Assembly: GCA_022828595.1 (NCBI GenBank)
Contig: JAKGHH010000004.1
Span: 49,712,922 to 49,776,921, forward strand
Length of the DNA: 64,000 nt
From: Nelumbo lutea
Taxonomy: Eukaryota > Streptophyta > Magnoliopsida > Proteales > Nelumbonaceae
Direction of reading: 5' to 3'
The notes below the pieces were generated by a model that was not told the DNA's origin, did not search any database, and saw nothing but the letters and a program-made list of their open reading frames with translations. Positions 1 to 11,339 of this stretch are shown piece after piece (within the stretch, counting starts at the first letter, position 1; each line of letters opens with the position of its first letter). A program made the position numbers and the translations under genes.

Positions 1-129
1 CCGTCACTGAGATGGAAGGGAAATCTCAGAGCATGAACAAATGGAATGGAACATAGATTAAAAGCCAATCTATGTAATGAACATGAATCAAATTAGGTTG
101 TGGACTAATGTTTGTTGTTTTACTAGAAA

Positions 130-930
130 ATGGAAAACAGACAATTTGCAAAGCTTCTTGACGACAACAAGCTTTAAGGGCCCGAACTATGTCGATTGGT
201 ACCGTAACCTCATGCTGGTCTTAACATCTGAAAAATTGGATAAGGTAGTCAAAAATCCTATCCCAGAGCGTCCGAGTGACAGGGCTTCTGAGGCCAGAAG
301 GAGGGAAATTCCAAGATTGGGAGGATAAAAACTCTCTTAGCCCACTGCTATGTCATTGCCTCCCTAGACAATCCGATATAGAGGCAGTTCGATTAGATCG
401 AACTTGCCAAGGAAATATTGGATAGTTTAAAGACAATGTACGAAGAGCATAATCATTCTACTCGACAGAAGGTCTTGAAACAGTTCATGACCGCTCAAAT
501 GTCCAAGGGGCAACAGGTTCAAGACCATTGTTTTTGGATGATGGGTTATATCAACGAACTTGAAGCCCTTAGATACAGGCTAGATCTTGGCACGCAAGTG
601 GATGCCATCCTTAACTCTTTGCCTCCTTCCTTTAATCCGTTCATAATGAATTACAATATGAACAAGCTAAATATTAGCATCTAGGAACTCAGCAACATGT
701 TGTAGAGGGCCAAGGATTTGATTAAGAAGGATGAGCATATGGCTATGCTTGTTGAAGCAAGTGAATCGGCCAAGAATAAGAGTAAGGCAAAGAAGCCTCA
801 GAAGAAAGCTGCCAAACCCAAGAAGCAGAAGAAAGACATCAGATGCGTGTCATTTCTGCAAACAGACCGGCCACTGGAAGAGGAACGGTCCTCAATACCT
901 GGAATCCAAGAAAGGTAACCTTGTGTCATA
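130..930 (+). pseudogene. Copia A gag pseudogene
   Basis: Gag forms the virus-like particle that packages retrotransposon RNA. The start is taken at the ATG at 130, the position of the gag start in sister copies B and F. An extra base about 45 nt in shifts the frame, and later stops and frameshifts break the rest. The UBN2-type Gag body is recognisable at 418-684, followed by a lysine-rich stretch at about 770-840. A CCHC zinc knuckle lies at about 845-893 in another frame; its first Cys pair and His remain, but the last Cys has become Gly. It cannot encode a working Gag. Confidence 0.85.
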
Positions 931-2380
931 GAAACTAATTTATTGGTGGCTTCTGCATCCTGGTGTATTGACTTCGGGGCTTCAACTCATGTGTGTAACT
1001 CATTGCAGGGGTTCAAGGTAGGCAGAAGGCTGAATGAAGGTGAAGTGACGCCCTACTTGGGGACTTCTGCAAGTGTTGCAGATACGGCGATAGGAACCGT
1101 AGAGTTACTTCTTAGAGAAGGATCCATTGTACTTAAAGATTGTATTTTTGTGCAAATTTAAGAAATCTGATTTCTGTCTCAAAAACTGTGTGCGGATGGA
1201 ATATTCTATCTTTTTCAGTAATACGATTACTATTAAAAGAAACAATAAATTCATCACATACGGGGAACTGAGAACGGTCTCTATGTTCTACATCCTTCTC
1301 TAGAAACTAACATAGCCGAAACTACGTCAGATGATAACCCCAAGAAAAGGGTACGTGATATAGTTAACCTCACGTGCCTGTGGCATTACCGACTTGGCCA
1401 TTATAGGTATTGACCGAATCACAAGACTGGTAAAGGATGGTCCTTTTGATTTTCTAATTGTAGAAAATCTTTCCCACTTGTGAACCTTGCTTTCAGGGTA
1501 AGATGACAAAGAAGTCATTTAACGGTAAGCCTAAAAGATGTACATGCACGCTTGACCTTATACATACTGATGTATGTGGTCCCCTGAGTGCTAGGACCCG
1601 TAATTAGCACGTGTACTTTATTAAATTTATTGATTATTATTCTCGGTATGGTTACTTGTACCAAAATGAGATATAAGTCTAAATCCTTTGAAAAGTTCAA
1701 AGAGTTCAGACAAGAAGTCGAGAAATAGTTAGGGAGAGAAATTAAGTCCCTTCGATCAGATCGAGGTGGCGATTATCTCTCTGATGAATTCAGGGACTAA
1801 TTTAAGGTCAACGGAATAGTATCACAGTTGGCTCCTCCTGCTACACCACAACTTAATGGTGTTTCAGAGAGGAGAAATAGGACCTTATTGGATATGGTCC
1901 AGTCACTTCTCGTCCATTTAGAGTACTCACATCCTTTTGGGGATACACATTGGAGATTGCGATATACGTGCTGAACCAGGTTCCAACCAAATCAGTTTTG
2001 AAGACTCCCTATGAGCTTTGGATAGGAAAGAAACCAAGTGTACGACCACTTGAAGATTTGGGATTGTTTGGCACATGTTAAAAGAAAAGTGTGGACAAAT
2101 TGAAATCCAAGACTAGTCGTTGCCTATGTATAGGCGACCCACAAGGCGGTGTGGGTTACCTATTCTATGACCCAAGTGAGCAGAAGGTGTTCTCCATTCA
2201 AAATGCACAATTCTTGGAACATGATTACATCCCGAACACTCATCGTCAAGAAATTGTTTTTGATGAGGAGAGCTCGAATGTAGTGGGAGGTGTCCCACAA
2301 GTTCTAGGTAGTAACCGACCTAGAAGAAACTATCCGGGTATCCAGGCCACTAGTCCATTTTGGTTATGATCGGGATAGTT
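931..2380 (+). pseudogene. Copia A protease-integrase pseudogene
   Basis: Protease cleaves the polyprotein and integrase inserts the cDNA. The protease region (943-1161) has DFGAS where the aspartic-protease motif D-S-G-A-S is expected, so its active site is altered. The integrase HHCC zinc region is at about 1375-1500 and the core at about 1545-1990; both are split among frames by stops and small indels. The integrase C-terminal part and the linker to RT are readable at 2091-2369. Order and wording match copies B, F and G. It is non-functional. Confidence 0.83.
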
Positions 2381-2385
2381 ACCTA

Positions 2386-3990
2386 GTGGAAGCCATGACT
2401 AGTGAGGAGGATTCCGTGACTTATGCAGAAGCTATGTTGGACATAGACTCCCTTAAGTGGGTAGATGCCATGAGAGCTGAGATGGACACAATGGAGACCA
2501 ATGAAATCTGGACTCTAGTAGATCTGCCCCCCAGGGTAAAACCAATTGGTTGCAAATGGATCTACAAGAGGAAGAAGGGCCTCGATGGCAAGGTTGAGAC
2601 CTACAAAGCTCATCTAGTGGCGAAAGAGTACACTCAGAAAGAGGGCATCGATTATGAGGAAACCTTTTCACCAGTGGCCATGCTTAAATCCATTAGGATC
2701 TTGCTAGCTATAGCAGCATACCATGACTACAAGATTTGGAAAATGGATGTCAAAACTACATTCCTGAATGGAGATCTTACTAAAGATATCTATATGTGGC
2801 AACCGCAAGGTTTCATAGCTGCGGGTTAGGAACACATGGTATGTAAACTAAATAGATCCATATATGGACTTAAGCAAATTTCTAGGAGTTGGAACATCCG
2901 ATTTGACTCTACTTTCAAAATGTTTGACTTTGAGCAGAATCCGGATGATCCCTATGTTTACAGGAAGACCAATGGGTACAAGGTTACGTTCTTGGTTCTG
3001 TATGTAGACGACATTCTACTCTTTGGGAATGATGTAGGATTGTTGACTATGGTGAAAATATAGCTTTCACAGCAATTCTCCATGAAAGATCTTGGAGAAG
3101 CCTCCTATATACTAAATCTTCAACTCTATAGAGATAGATCAAAGCGGATAATAGGATTTTCCCAATCTGCTTACATTGACAAAATTGTCAAGAGATACAA
3201 CATGGAGAACTCCAAGAAGGGAAAAGTTCCTTTCAGGCACGGAGTCACTCTCTCCAAGAAGATATCTCCCAAGACCTCTGAAGAGATTGAGGACATGAAG
3301 AACGTTCTCTATGCCTCAACCGTAGGGAGCATCATGTATGCCATATTGTGCACTCGTCCTGACATTGCTCAGGCAGTGAGTGTGGTAAGTAGATTTAAGG
3401 CCAACCCAAGGCAGGAGCACTGGACTGCTGTGAAAAACATACTTAAGTTACCTTCGAAGGACAAAAGAGTTTTGTTTGGTATTCGATGGTAGCTCACTAC
3501 AGATCCAGGGGTATGCTGATGCCAATTTCTAGTCAAATCTAGATGATAAAAAGTCTACATCGGGGTATGTTTTCACGATAGGATCGTGTGTTGTTTGCTA
3601 GAAAAGCAGCAAACAGGGGTCCACGACAAACTCCACAACTGAAGCTGAATACATTGCCACAAGTGAAGCTGGACAAGGAAGCCGTGTGGATGAAGAAGTT
3701 CGTTTACAAATTGGGAGTAGTTTCGTCCAGCACATCACCCATCCCGTTGTTGTGTGACAACAATGGAGCGATTGCTCAGGCTAACGAGCCACAAGCCCAC
3801 TCGAAGTCGAAGCACATCAAGATGAAATACTACGTACCACGGAAGATTATTGGTAGAGGGACATCCTGATTTCAAAAGGTAGCGTTAGCAGAGAATGTAG
3901 CAGACCCATTGACTAAGCCACTGACACATAAAGTGTTTGAGAAACATGTGGAAACTATGGGACTCTGCCTTGTACCAGATTGGACCTAAG
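2386..3990 (+). pseudogene. Copia A reverse transcriptase-RNase H pseudogene
   Basis: This region would copy the element RNA into cDNA. It is the best-preserved part of A. The RT reads in one frame from 2386 to 3492, interrupted by only two in-frame TAG codons (2827-2829 and 3061-3063). The YVDD catalytic box is intact at 3001-3012. The RNase H part (3490-3990) is more decayed: its acidic motifs survive in pieces, but frameshifts separate them. The reading runs to just before the polypurine tract, as expected for Copia, with no env-like ORF between RNase H and the LTR. Confidence 0.9.
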
Positions 3991-4003
3991 TGCAAGTGGG
4001 AGC

Positions 4004-5946
4004 TGTTAGACAATTTTATGCCCTTAGCTCCAAACAGAATGATGTACATTATGAGTTTATTGTAAATGAATAAAGTACATATGTGGTTCATGTTCCTATG
4101 GTGTGTTTCTGTGCAATACCCTTAAATTGGACACTTATGATACTCGTGTTAGTTTTGAATGTTCACAACCGTTGGATAAGTCTAGGGAGATTTATCCTGC
4201 CAAGTTTGACACTGGTCTGCTGCCAAATGTTGGGGTGGCCTGTCTCAGCTGCTAGGGTGAGACCCAAGACACATGCAATGTAGGATTAATTGAATCTTTG
4301 AACCGGACCAAATTTCTAGTATTGCCCTACACCTTGGAGATTGATGGGTAAAACTGAAAAGTTACACCTGACCCCTAAAGTCGATTATGATACTGCACCA
4401 GGTGTCGGATTGGGCTGTCCTTGATATGCCAATCAGTGAGATCCTTAGCGGGGTCAAAACCTGGGTATGTTGGGACAGTTTGAGAATTCATCTGAGTGGG
4501 TGATCATACTGACAGGATCAGCCCCTTTGTCGGACAAAGGTAATGATCGGGGATGCACTCTCTCTGATGGCAACCAAGACTGTCGGCAACCGATTTCAAT
4601 CGTTGAGATTTGTTTTGCAAAATATATTTTATATGAGATATAAAAGTATATATATTATAGTTTCTAAATGTTTGCAAAAGGTTTTAATTCCCGAAATCCA
4701 TGTGAGTAGAGAGTGCAGCACTGTTACTTGTAGCCGAAGGAGAGGTCCTCTCTTGTCGGGCAGTGTTTGATCATTATGGGTTGAGAGGTTAAGTGTAAGG
4801 CCATTGAGGGTAATACCTGATGGACTAATCTTGCATTTGCTCACAGTCCCTGGGTGTTACAAGGTGGCTTGGCCTAGGGATCACTTAGGATAAGTGTTGG
4901 GCCCATAGAGCCCATGTGATGGGTTTCATGGGGTGCACTGCCCATAGCAGTGTATTTGGTCAGGCCTTATAACAAAGCTTGGGTTGAACCCATGTGGTTG
5001 ATGTATAGATCAATGTTTGGGTCCCATGCCATACAAGGAAGCCCAACTGGGCAGTAGTTTGGAAGGCTAAATGAGCACATAACCTTATTGGGCCTAAAGC
5101 CCATTTCGAACTAGGCTAATTTGATCAGTTAAATAAGGGGCGAAATCTGAGATTAGATTAGCATATAGGATTGAGCCTTAACCCTGTCCACTCAGAGAGT
5201 CTAGATCTTAATGTGATTCAGATCTGGAAACCTCCTAACAGGATTAGGAGGGGGTTGATCTAATCTACAGATAAGATAAGGGTTTACCCTTATCACTTAA
5301 AGGGAATTTTGATCCAAATATGATTTGGATCAGCAACTCCTAATGGGATTAGGAGCTGATCCCTTTAAGCTTATAAAAGGAGGAGGGGGCAGCAGCCTTT
5401 AGAAGATAATATATCCACATCATCTTCAGAGCTGAAATTACAGAAGAGAGAATTCAGCATCTCTGCGCTAAATCTTTCTTGCCGCCTCCTTCCTACCGCC
5501 ACCATATCTACCAGTTCAATCTCCTCTTGTTAGTAGGAGTGATCAAGATTGGATTTTGGTATCAGTCCTTTGTGAAATGGCTGATTAGAAGAAGTGCTCA
5601 CGTGCCATCCAGCTAACACTTGCGAAGGATCTGGTTCTTTTGAAGAACGCTATTGATTCTGCTCCATCCTGCACTGCGCCATATTCAGTCGGAGTAGTTT
5701 TTTGTTCCTTCCTTGGGCGTGAACACCTCCATTGGGAGATACTATTTCTCCATATCAGGTATATCCCTCTCCTACTACTTTTGTTCAGATCTGGTTCGGT
5801 TCTTGGTTCAAGATTGATCATTGAAAAATATGATTTTTCTAAATTAGGGAATACGATTCCCAATAGGATGGAGAGAAATTTTTGAAATTTGCCCATTCTA
5901 TTCCGCAAGATTCGGGCATCCATATGATGGATATCTCATCCTTTCA
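4004..5946 (+). repeat. 3' LTR of Copia A
   Basis: A 1943-bp LTR that starts TGTTAGACA just after a purine-rich tract and ends CTTTCA. It aligns along its length with the LTRs of B, C, F and G. A TATA-like box, TATAAAAG, at 5372-5379 is followed by about 200 bp of transcript-leader-like sequence. This LTR keeps a canonical TATA box, whereas the corresponding sites in B and G do not. Confidence 0.92.
5372..5379 (+). promoter_or_regulatory. TATA box in LTR A
   Basis: TATAAAAG lies at the LTR position where the F LTRs have TATAAATA and G has a mutated TACAAAAG. This is the probable start region of element transcription. Inferred from position and motif only. Confidence 0.5.
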
Positions 5947-6145
5947 TATGAATCTGGACGTCCCCTTTTCCAACTATCTCCCTAAGTACGTGGTACTTCT
6001 TCTCGATGTGCTTTGACTTCTAGTGGGCTTGTGGCTCCTTAGCTTGAGCAATGGCTCCAGTGTTGTCACACAATAGTGGAATGGGTGATGTGTTGGATGG
6101 AATGACTCCTAATTCCTGAATGAACTTTTTCATCCAGACAGCTTC
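5947..6145 (-). pseudogene. Copia C RNase H, distal fragment
   Basis: Read on the minus strand, this encodes the last part of a Copia RNase H, including the region matching the CDNNGAIA and SKHIE motifs of copies A and B. It stops abruptly at the LTR of A on the left. On the right it stops at the Gypsy LTR, after GCTTC (6141-6145). The reading resumes at 20081, so the two pieces were one gene before the Gypsy insertion. Stops are present and it is non-functional. Confidence 0.82.
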
Positions 6146-6364
6146 TGATGGGTTGTCGAAGCCTTCAAAATTGGTGCTAGTCCCACCTTACAATAAATTT
6201 GTAATAGTAGTGATACCAAGTCGAATCCCACAAGCAGCTAGTAATTTCTTAGCCGAATGCGCAATTTAAAGAGTGGGAAATTCGAATGAATCAAATTCAA
6301 GAATAACAAAAGAGCAAACAACAAGGAAAATTCAGTCTTACCAAATTCTGATCCAAGGGTTCGG
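6146..6364 (-). repeat. Gypsy 3' LTR, truncated
   Basis: This 219-bp piece matches the terminal (PBS-side) part of the LTR at 17919-20080, including the shared block with GCGCAATTTAAAGAGTGGG. It breaks off at 6364 and runs straight into Gag sequence. About 1.3 kb or more of the LTR, and most of the internal region, have been deleted at this junction. Confidence 0.85.
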
Positions 6365-6783
6365 AAGTTCTATTTGCATTGAGGTTGGCCAGGAAATCCT
6401 CCTACGCCATTGACTTGTTGCATTGAATCATCTCGCAATGATGGGCACATGTCTGTAGGATGCCCAGGAATTGAGTATATGCCACAAAGTGCAGTCATTT
6501 TTAATTGCCCTGCAACCAATTGACGAAACAAAGCAATTAGATTATAAATTTGACTTTCCATATTAGAATAGCTTACCTCATTAACACGTATGATAGCTCC
6601 ATCTGTTCTTGCTCCAAATTGTTGAGAGTTCTAAGCCATGTTGGAGATCAATTGCCAACCCTCCTCAGGTGTTTTGTCTTCTCAATTTCAAGAATATATT
6701 CTATTTTACATTTTTTAGAAGAACGAGTCATAAAACAAAAGAGGTTAGCACAAACGGAAGCCATGACGCTAAGTAATTAAAAT
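6365..6783 (-). pseudogene. Gypsy gag pseudogene fragment
   Basis: Read on the minus strand from 6783 down, it first shows the Gag motif TPEEGW, then a degenerate CCHC zinc knuckle of the form CGIYSIPGHPTDMC, and then a glycine-rich GGFPGQPQ tail. This combination is typical of plant Athila/Tat-type Gypsy Gag. The longest open piece is 6370-6561 (63 residues). The N-terminal Gag body and all of Pol are missing. It starts almost directly after the PBS once Copia B is removed. Confidence 0.75.
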
Positions 6784-8726
6784 TGTTCGACAGTTTTGTA
6801 TTTCCTTAGCTTCAATCCAATTTGATGTACTTTTGACATTTAGTGTAAATAAATAAAGTGCATGTTTGATTCATGTTGTTTGGTATAATTCTGTGTAAGG
6901 CCCTAAAATTGGACACTTATAAAGACTCGTGTTAATTTTAAATGTTCATAGCCATTGGATAAGTCTGGGGAGATTTATCCTACTAAGGCTGATACTAGTG
7001 TGCCACCAAGTGTTGGGATGACTTGTCTCAGCCACCAGGGTAAGACCCAAGGCACATGCAGTATGGGATTACTTGAATCCTTGAACCGGACCAGATTTTC
7101 AGTATTGTCCTGGACCTTGGAGATAGATGGGCAAAACTAGAAAGTTACACCTGACCCCTAGACTCGATTATGACACTTCACTAGGAGTCGGATCGGGCTG
7201 TCTTCGATATGTCAATCAGTGAGATCCTTAGCGGGGGTCAAAACCTGGGCATGTTGGGGCAGTCTGAGAATTCATCTGAGTGAGTGATCATAGGGACAGG
7301 ATCAGCCCCTTTGTCGGACAATGGTAATGATTAGGAATGCACTCTCACTGATGGAAACCAAATTGTCGGCAGTTGATTTCAATCGTTGGAATTTTGTTTT
7401 GCAAAATATATATATGTATATGTACGGATTCGAAAAGGTTTGCAAATGGTTTAATTCCCGAGATCCATGTGAGTAGAGAGTGTGGCACTATTCCTTGCAG
7501 CCGAGGGAGAGGTCCTCTCTTGTCGGGCAGTGCTTGATCATTAAGGGCTGAGAGGTTAAGTGTAAGACCATTGAGGATAATACCTAATGGGCTAATCTTG
7601 CACTTGCCCACAGTCCATGGGTTTTTATAAGATGGCTTGGACTAAGGACCACTTAATGTAAGTGTTGGGCCCATAGGGTCTATGTGATGGGCTCAGGGGT
7701 TCACTGAGCTTTTCAGTGAATTCGACTGGGCCTTGTAATAAAGGTTGGGCCAAACCCATGTGGCTAGTGTATAGATCAATGCTTGGGTTGCACGCCATAC
7801 AAAGAAGCCCAACTGGGCAGCAGATTGGAAACTAGTTAAACACTGAACACTTAATGGGCCAAAAGCCCATTACTAGCTGCACTGATATGATCACCCATCT
7901 ATGGGGCGAATCTGAGATTAATGTTAGTAAAATGATTGGGCCTTTAACCTTATCCACTTTGGGAGACCAAATTCAAATCAGATTTGAATCTGGTAACCTC
8001 TTGATAAGATCAGGAGTAAACTAACTTAATCTGTAGATAGGATTAAGATAATCCCCTATCCAAATATTGATTTTGATTGGGATAACTCCTAATTAGGAGG
8101 TTTTCTTAATCAAGAAGAAAGGAGGAGACCCTAAGAGAAATACATCAGATTTTGAACCAGGGGTTCTTGAGTAAGTAAGAAAGCATCCTGCGAATTGAGA
8201 TTAGATCTCATACAGACTCCAGAGAGAAGAGAAGCAATTCAGCCATCTTCATCCCAGGAGTTCTCCTCCAGCCGCCGCCATTCCCTCTTGCAACATTTGA
8301 TCTTTGCAGCAATAGGAAGTTAAGAAAACAGTTCTTGACATCAGTTTTGCAAGAAAGACTGATAAAGATTCTGTGTTTAAAGTTTCTAGAGGGTTCTTGC
8401 GAAGGATCTAGTGTGTGGGACGCACCCTGCTGGTTCCGTTCCACTCACAACTGTGTCATCTTCAACAGGAGCGGATCTTGGTGTCTTCTTTGGGCATGAA
8501 CACTAACTTTGGGAGATATTGTTTCTCCGGATCAGGTATAATCCTCCCTTTTTTCTTTTTCGTTCAGATCTAGTTCGATTATGGTTCAAGTAGAATCCTT
8601 GAATATTGTATTCTAAATTTAGTGAATATGATTCCTAGATGGGAGAAGGTAGGAAAATTTTTGAAATTCGCCCACCCATTTCGCAACCATCATGGCATCC
8701 ATTAGATGGATCCTACCATTCTTTCA
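6784..8726 (+). repeat. 5' LTR of Copia B
   Basis: A 1943-bp LTR beginning TGTTCGACAG and ending CTTTCA immediately before the PBS. It aligns end to end with the 3' LTR at 14339-17886 after the nested insertion is removed. It has no clear TATA box at the position where A and F have one; there the sequence is purine-rich instead. Confidence 0.93.
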
Positions 8727-8727
8727 G

Positions 8728-8740
8728 TGGTATCAGAGCC
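8728..8740 (+). other. PBS of Copia B (initiator Met-tRNA)
   Basis: TGGTATCAGAGCC lies one base after the LTR end. It matches the 3' end of plant initiator methionine tRNA, the usual Copia primer for minus-strand cDNA synthesis. Confidence 0.92.
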
Positions 8741-10541
8741 ACAAGTTCGAATCTTGAACCAAAAGAAAATCAGATCTGAACTTGCACAAATGGACAAAAG
8801 TTGTTCTGCCAAGATTTGTGCAGATTGTTTTCTTTTTCAAGAAATTGTTTCTTGTTGAGGGCGATTGATCTGAAATTAATTTCTGTTAAATCCAAAATTT
8901 ATTTAGAACTGTTCTTTATTTATTTTGATTTGATGGACTGTTCAAACCTAGAGGTCGCAGTGTAGATTGGGCATAAATCGTCTGCACACCCTTTTTCCCT
9001 TTTATTTATTTATTTTATTCAATTCGGTCTGTAAATAATTTTTTTTTTTATTTTTCTAGACTGAATGTATAGGATTTGATCAAGAATGTAATAAATTAAT
9101 TGAAATAGGATTTCTGTTTTTTATTTTTTCTTGATTGAAGAAGAAGGAAGAAGAAGGCGGCGCTAGAGATTTGCAGATAGAGAAATCGCTATCTGCGATT
9201 TGCAGTTTGTGAAACTACAACCCTAGTGATTAACCTCTGTTTTGCAGGTGGTGTGAACAGTCCATAGTTGTTTTTTGATTGCTTAAAATCAATTTTTTTA
9301 ATTTTAGATATTTCATGAATTAGTCCTTGAATTGAAAATCAGTTTCGGACCATTTCAGACCAGATTGGACCAAAACTATTTAGACTAAATCTAGGATTCG
9401 AAGGGGACTATTTTTTAGTCCATTCTTCTCACACTTTGTTGTTCCAAATCTGATGTTCAATTACAGGGATTAATTCGGCCCACCTATAAAGCCTGGTTTT
9501 AAAAGGGTTAAAACTATAAAAGCCCACTCTTGTGAGAATAGCTGTATGGGCCGAACTGCTAACTGCGATTCAGCCCATACACCTAGTAGGCATTAATTGT
9601 TAATGTTATGGATTTCAAATGGGCCGTTTAATGGACTTTACAACAATTAATTGATTGAATCAATTCCTCCTTTACATATGATGATTGGATGTTTGATGTG
9701 CTGCGACCATGGGCCATAAGCACTTGGCCCATGATAACTCGTTAGTGGCTCTTGCGCATGCCATGGCTGGATGCACATCAATGCCATGGTGTCCCTTAAG
9801 GTCATTGGATGACCCTTCCTTTCTTGGAGGGCCCCACAGCCCTAAAAAGGGATGCGTACAAAACCCCTAGCCGATTAAGGCCCACCAGAAATCTGATTTT
9901 GTGAAAGTCAGTGGGAGCCACTTTGGTTTGACCTAAAATTAGAACTAGGGCGTAATTTCTTTGTTCCCTCTAGCAACTATGTATGCATGTGATAGGGAGA
10001 TCCATATGATGGACTCCCTAAAGGCCTTCCGTCATTAGCACAATGATGGGTCCTTCAGTAATGAAGAAACACATCATAAAATTGGGCTATCCATTTGCTG
10101 TTGGATCAATTAGAGGGTTTCATAAGATGATAGGGGCGTCATAGACCGATGTGGGAGGGGCTTCACCAGAAAATGGGAACTCTTTCATGGTACCTTGGCG
10201 TAACCTGAATATGATGAGTGTGCACTCACTGGACATAAAAGTTTACCTGAAAACGGCTCTGAACCTTGTCTGACAGAGGCCAAAGGGAAACTCATTTGAT
10301 GAGTGGATATGATCCGTTGCAGAAAGGTGGAGGGGTTATGTAGCTGAAACAATTGGTTTCACTTACCCCATGTGATTTCCCACATTTCCAGAGACATCTT
10401 CGTCATCTCCGTCACTGAGAAAGGAGGGAAATCTCAGAGATGAACAAATGGGAATGGAACAAAGATTAAAAACCCTATCTATGTAGGTAACATGAATCAA
10501 ACTAAGGTTGTAGACTAACGTCTTTGCCGTTTTATCAGAAA
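8741..10541 (+). other. Untranslated leader of Copia B
   Basis: About 1.8 kb between PBS and gag hold no ORF of note. The stretch is AT-rich with T-runs near 9000-9060. Leaders of nearly the same length and related sequence occur in F (43258-45033) and G (52079-53860). A long leader of this kind is a known feature of BARE/Angela-type elements, where it carries packaging and dimerisation signals. That role is inferred here. Confidence 0.75.
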
Positions 10542-11335
10542 ATGGCAAACGGTCAATTCGCAAAGCTTCTAGACGATAACAAGTTTAAGGGCCCAAACTA
10601 TGCCAACTGGTATAGAAATTTTATGCTAGTCCTATCTTCTGAAAAGTTAGATAAGGTGGTGAAAAATCCTGCCCAGAGCGTCCAGGTGATAAGGCTTCTG
10701 AGGCCCGTAGGAGGGACTACCAAGATTGGGAGGATAAGAACTCCCTAGCCCGTTGCTTTGTCATTGCATCACTAGACAACTCAATACAGAAGCAGTTCGA
10801 TCAGATCAAACTAGCCAAGGACATATTGGACAGTCTAAAGACAATGTATGAAGAGCAGAACCGTTCTACTCAGCAGAAGGTCCTAAAATTGTTCATGACC
10901 GCGCAGATGACCAAAGGGCAGAAAGTTCATGACCATTGTCTTCGGATGATGGACTACATTAACGAACTAGAAGCTCTTGGATCCGGGCTAGATCTTGGCA
11001 TGCAAGTGGATGCCATCCTGAATTCTTTGCCCTCTTCCTTCAATGCATTCACAATGAACTACAACATGAATAAGCTGAATGTCAGCGTCCAGAAACTCAG
11101 CAATATGTTGCAGAGGGCCGAGGATCTACTCAAGAAGGATGAGCCTATGGTTATGCTTGCTGAATCTAACAAATTGGACAAGAAAAAGAGAAAGGCAAAG
11201 AAGCCCCAAAAGAAAGCTGCCAAACCCAAGAAGCAGAAGAAAAACAAGGCATCTGATGTCTATCACTTCTGCAAGCAGACCGGCCACTAGAAGAGGAACT
11301 GTCCTGCCTACCTGGAATCTAAGAAAGGTAATGTC
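10542..11335 (+). pseudogene. Copia B gag pseudogene
   Basis: The ATG at 10542 opens a Gag that reads well for about 45 residues. A one-base loss near 10670 then shifts the frame. The Gag body resumes at 10826 and stays open to a TAG at 11288-11290. That stop replaces the Trp after the zinc-knuckle His, and the first Cys of the knuckle is Tyr. A lysine-rich basic stretch precedes the knuckle. The product could not bind RNA normally even without the frameshift. Confidence 0.88.
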
Positions 11336-11339
11336 GAAA

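Larger units (their letters stand above)
1..5946 (+). mobile_element. Copia LTR retrotransposon A, 3' part
   Basis: The window opens inside the untranslated leader of this element. gag, protease, integrase, reverse transcriptase and RNase H relics follow in Copia order, then a polypurine tract (about 3993-4003) and a complete 3' LTR. The 5' LTR and PBS lie outside the window. The LTR ends CTTTCA at 5946, and the next five bases, TATGA, are the expected right-hand target duplication. The DNA to the right (5947-6145) is a minus-strand RNase H of element C, so A inserted into C. All reading frames carry stops or frameshifts. The domain order, the long LTR and the RT wording suggest the Angela/BARE lineage; that assignment comes from family knowledge, not a search. 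Confidence 0.9.

Noticed and set aside
5585..5923. A 112-codon minus-strand frame in LTR A
   Set aside because: It is antisense in LTR sequence and not conserved as an open frame in other family LTRs.
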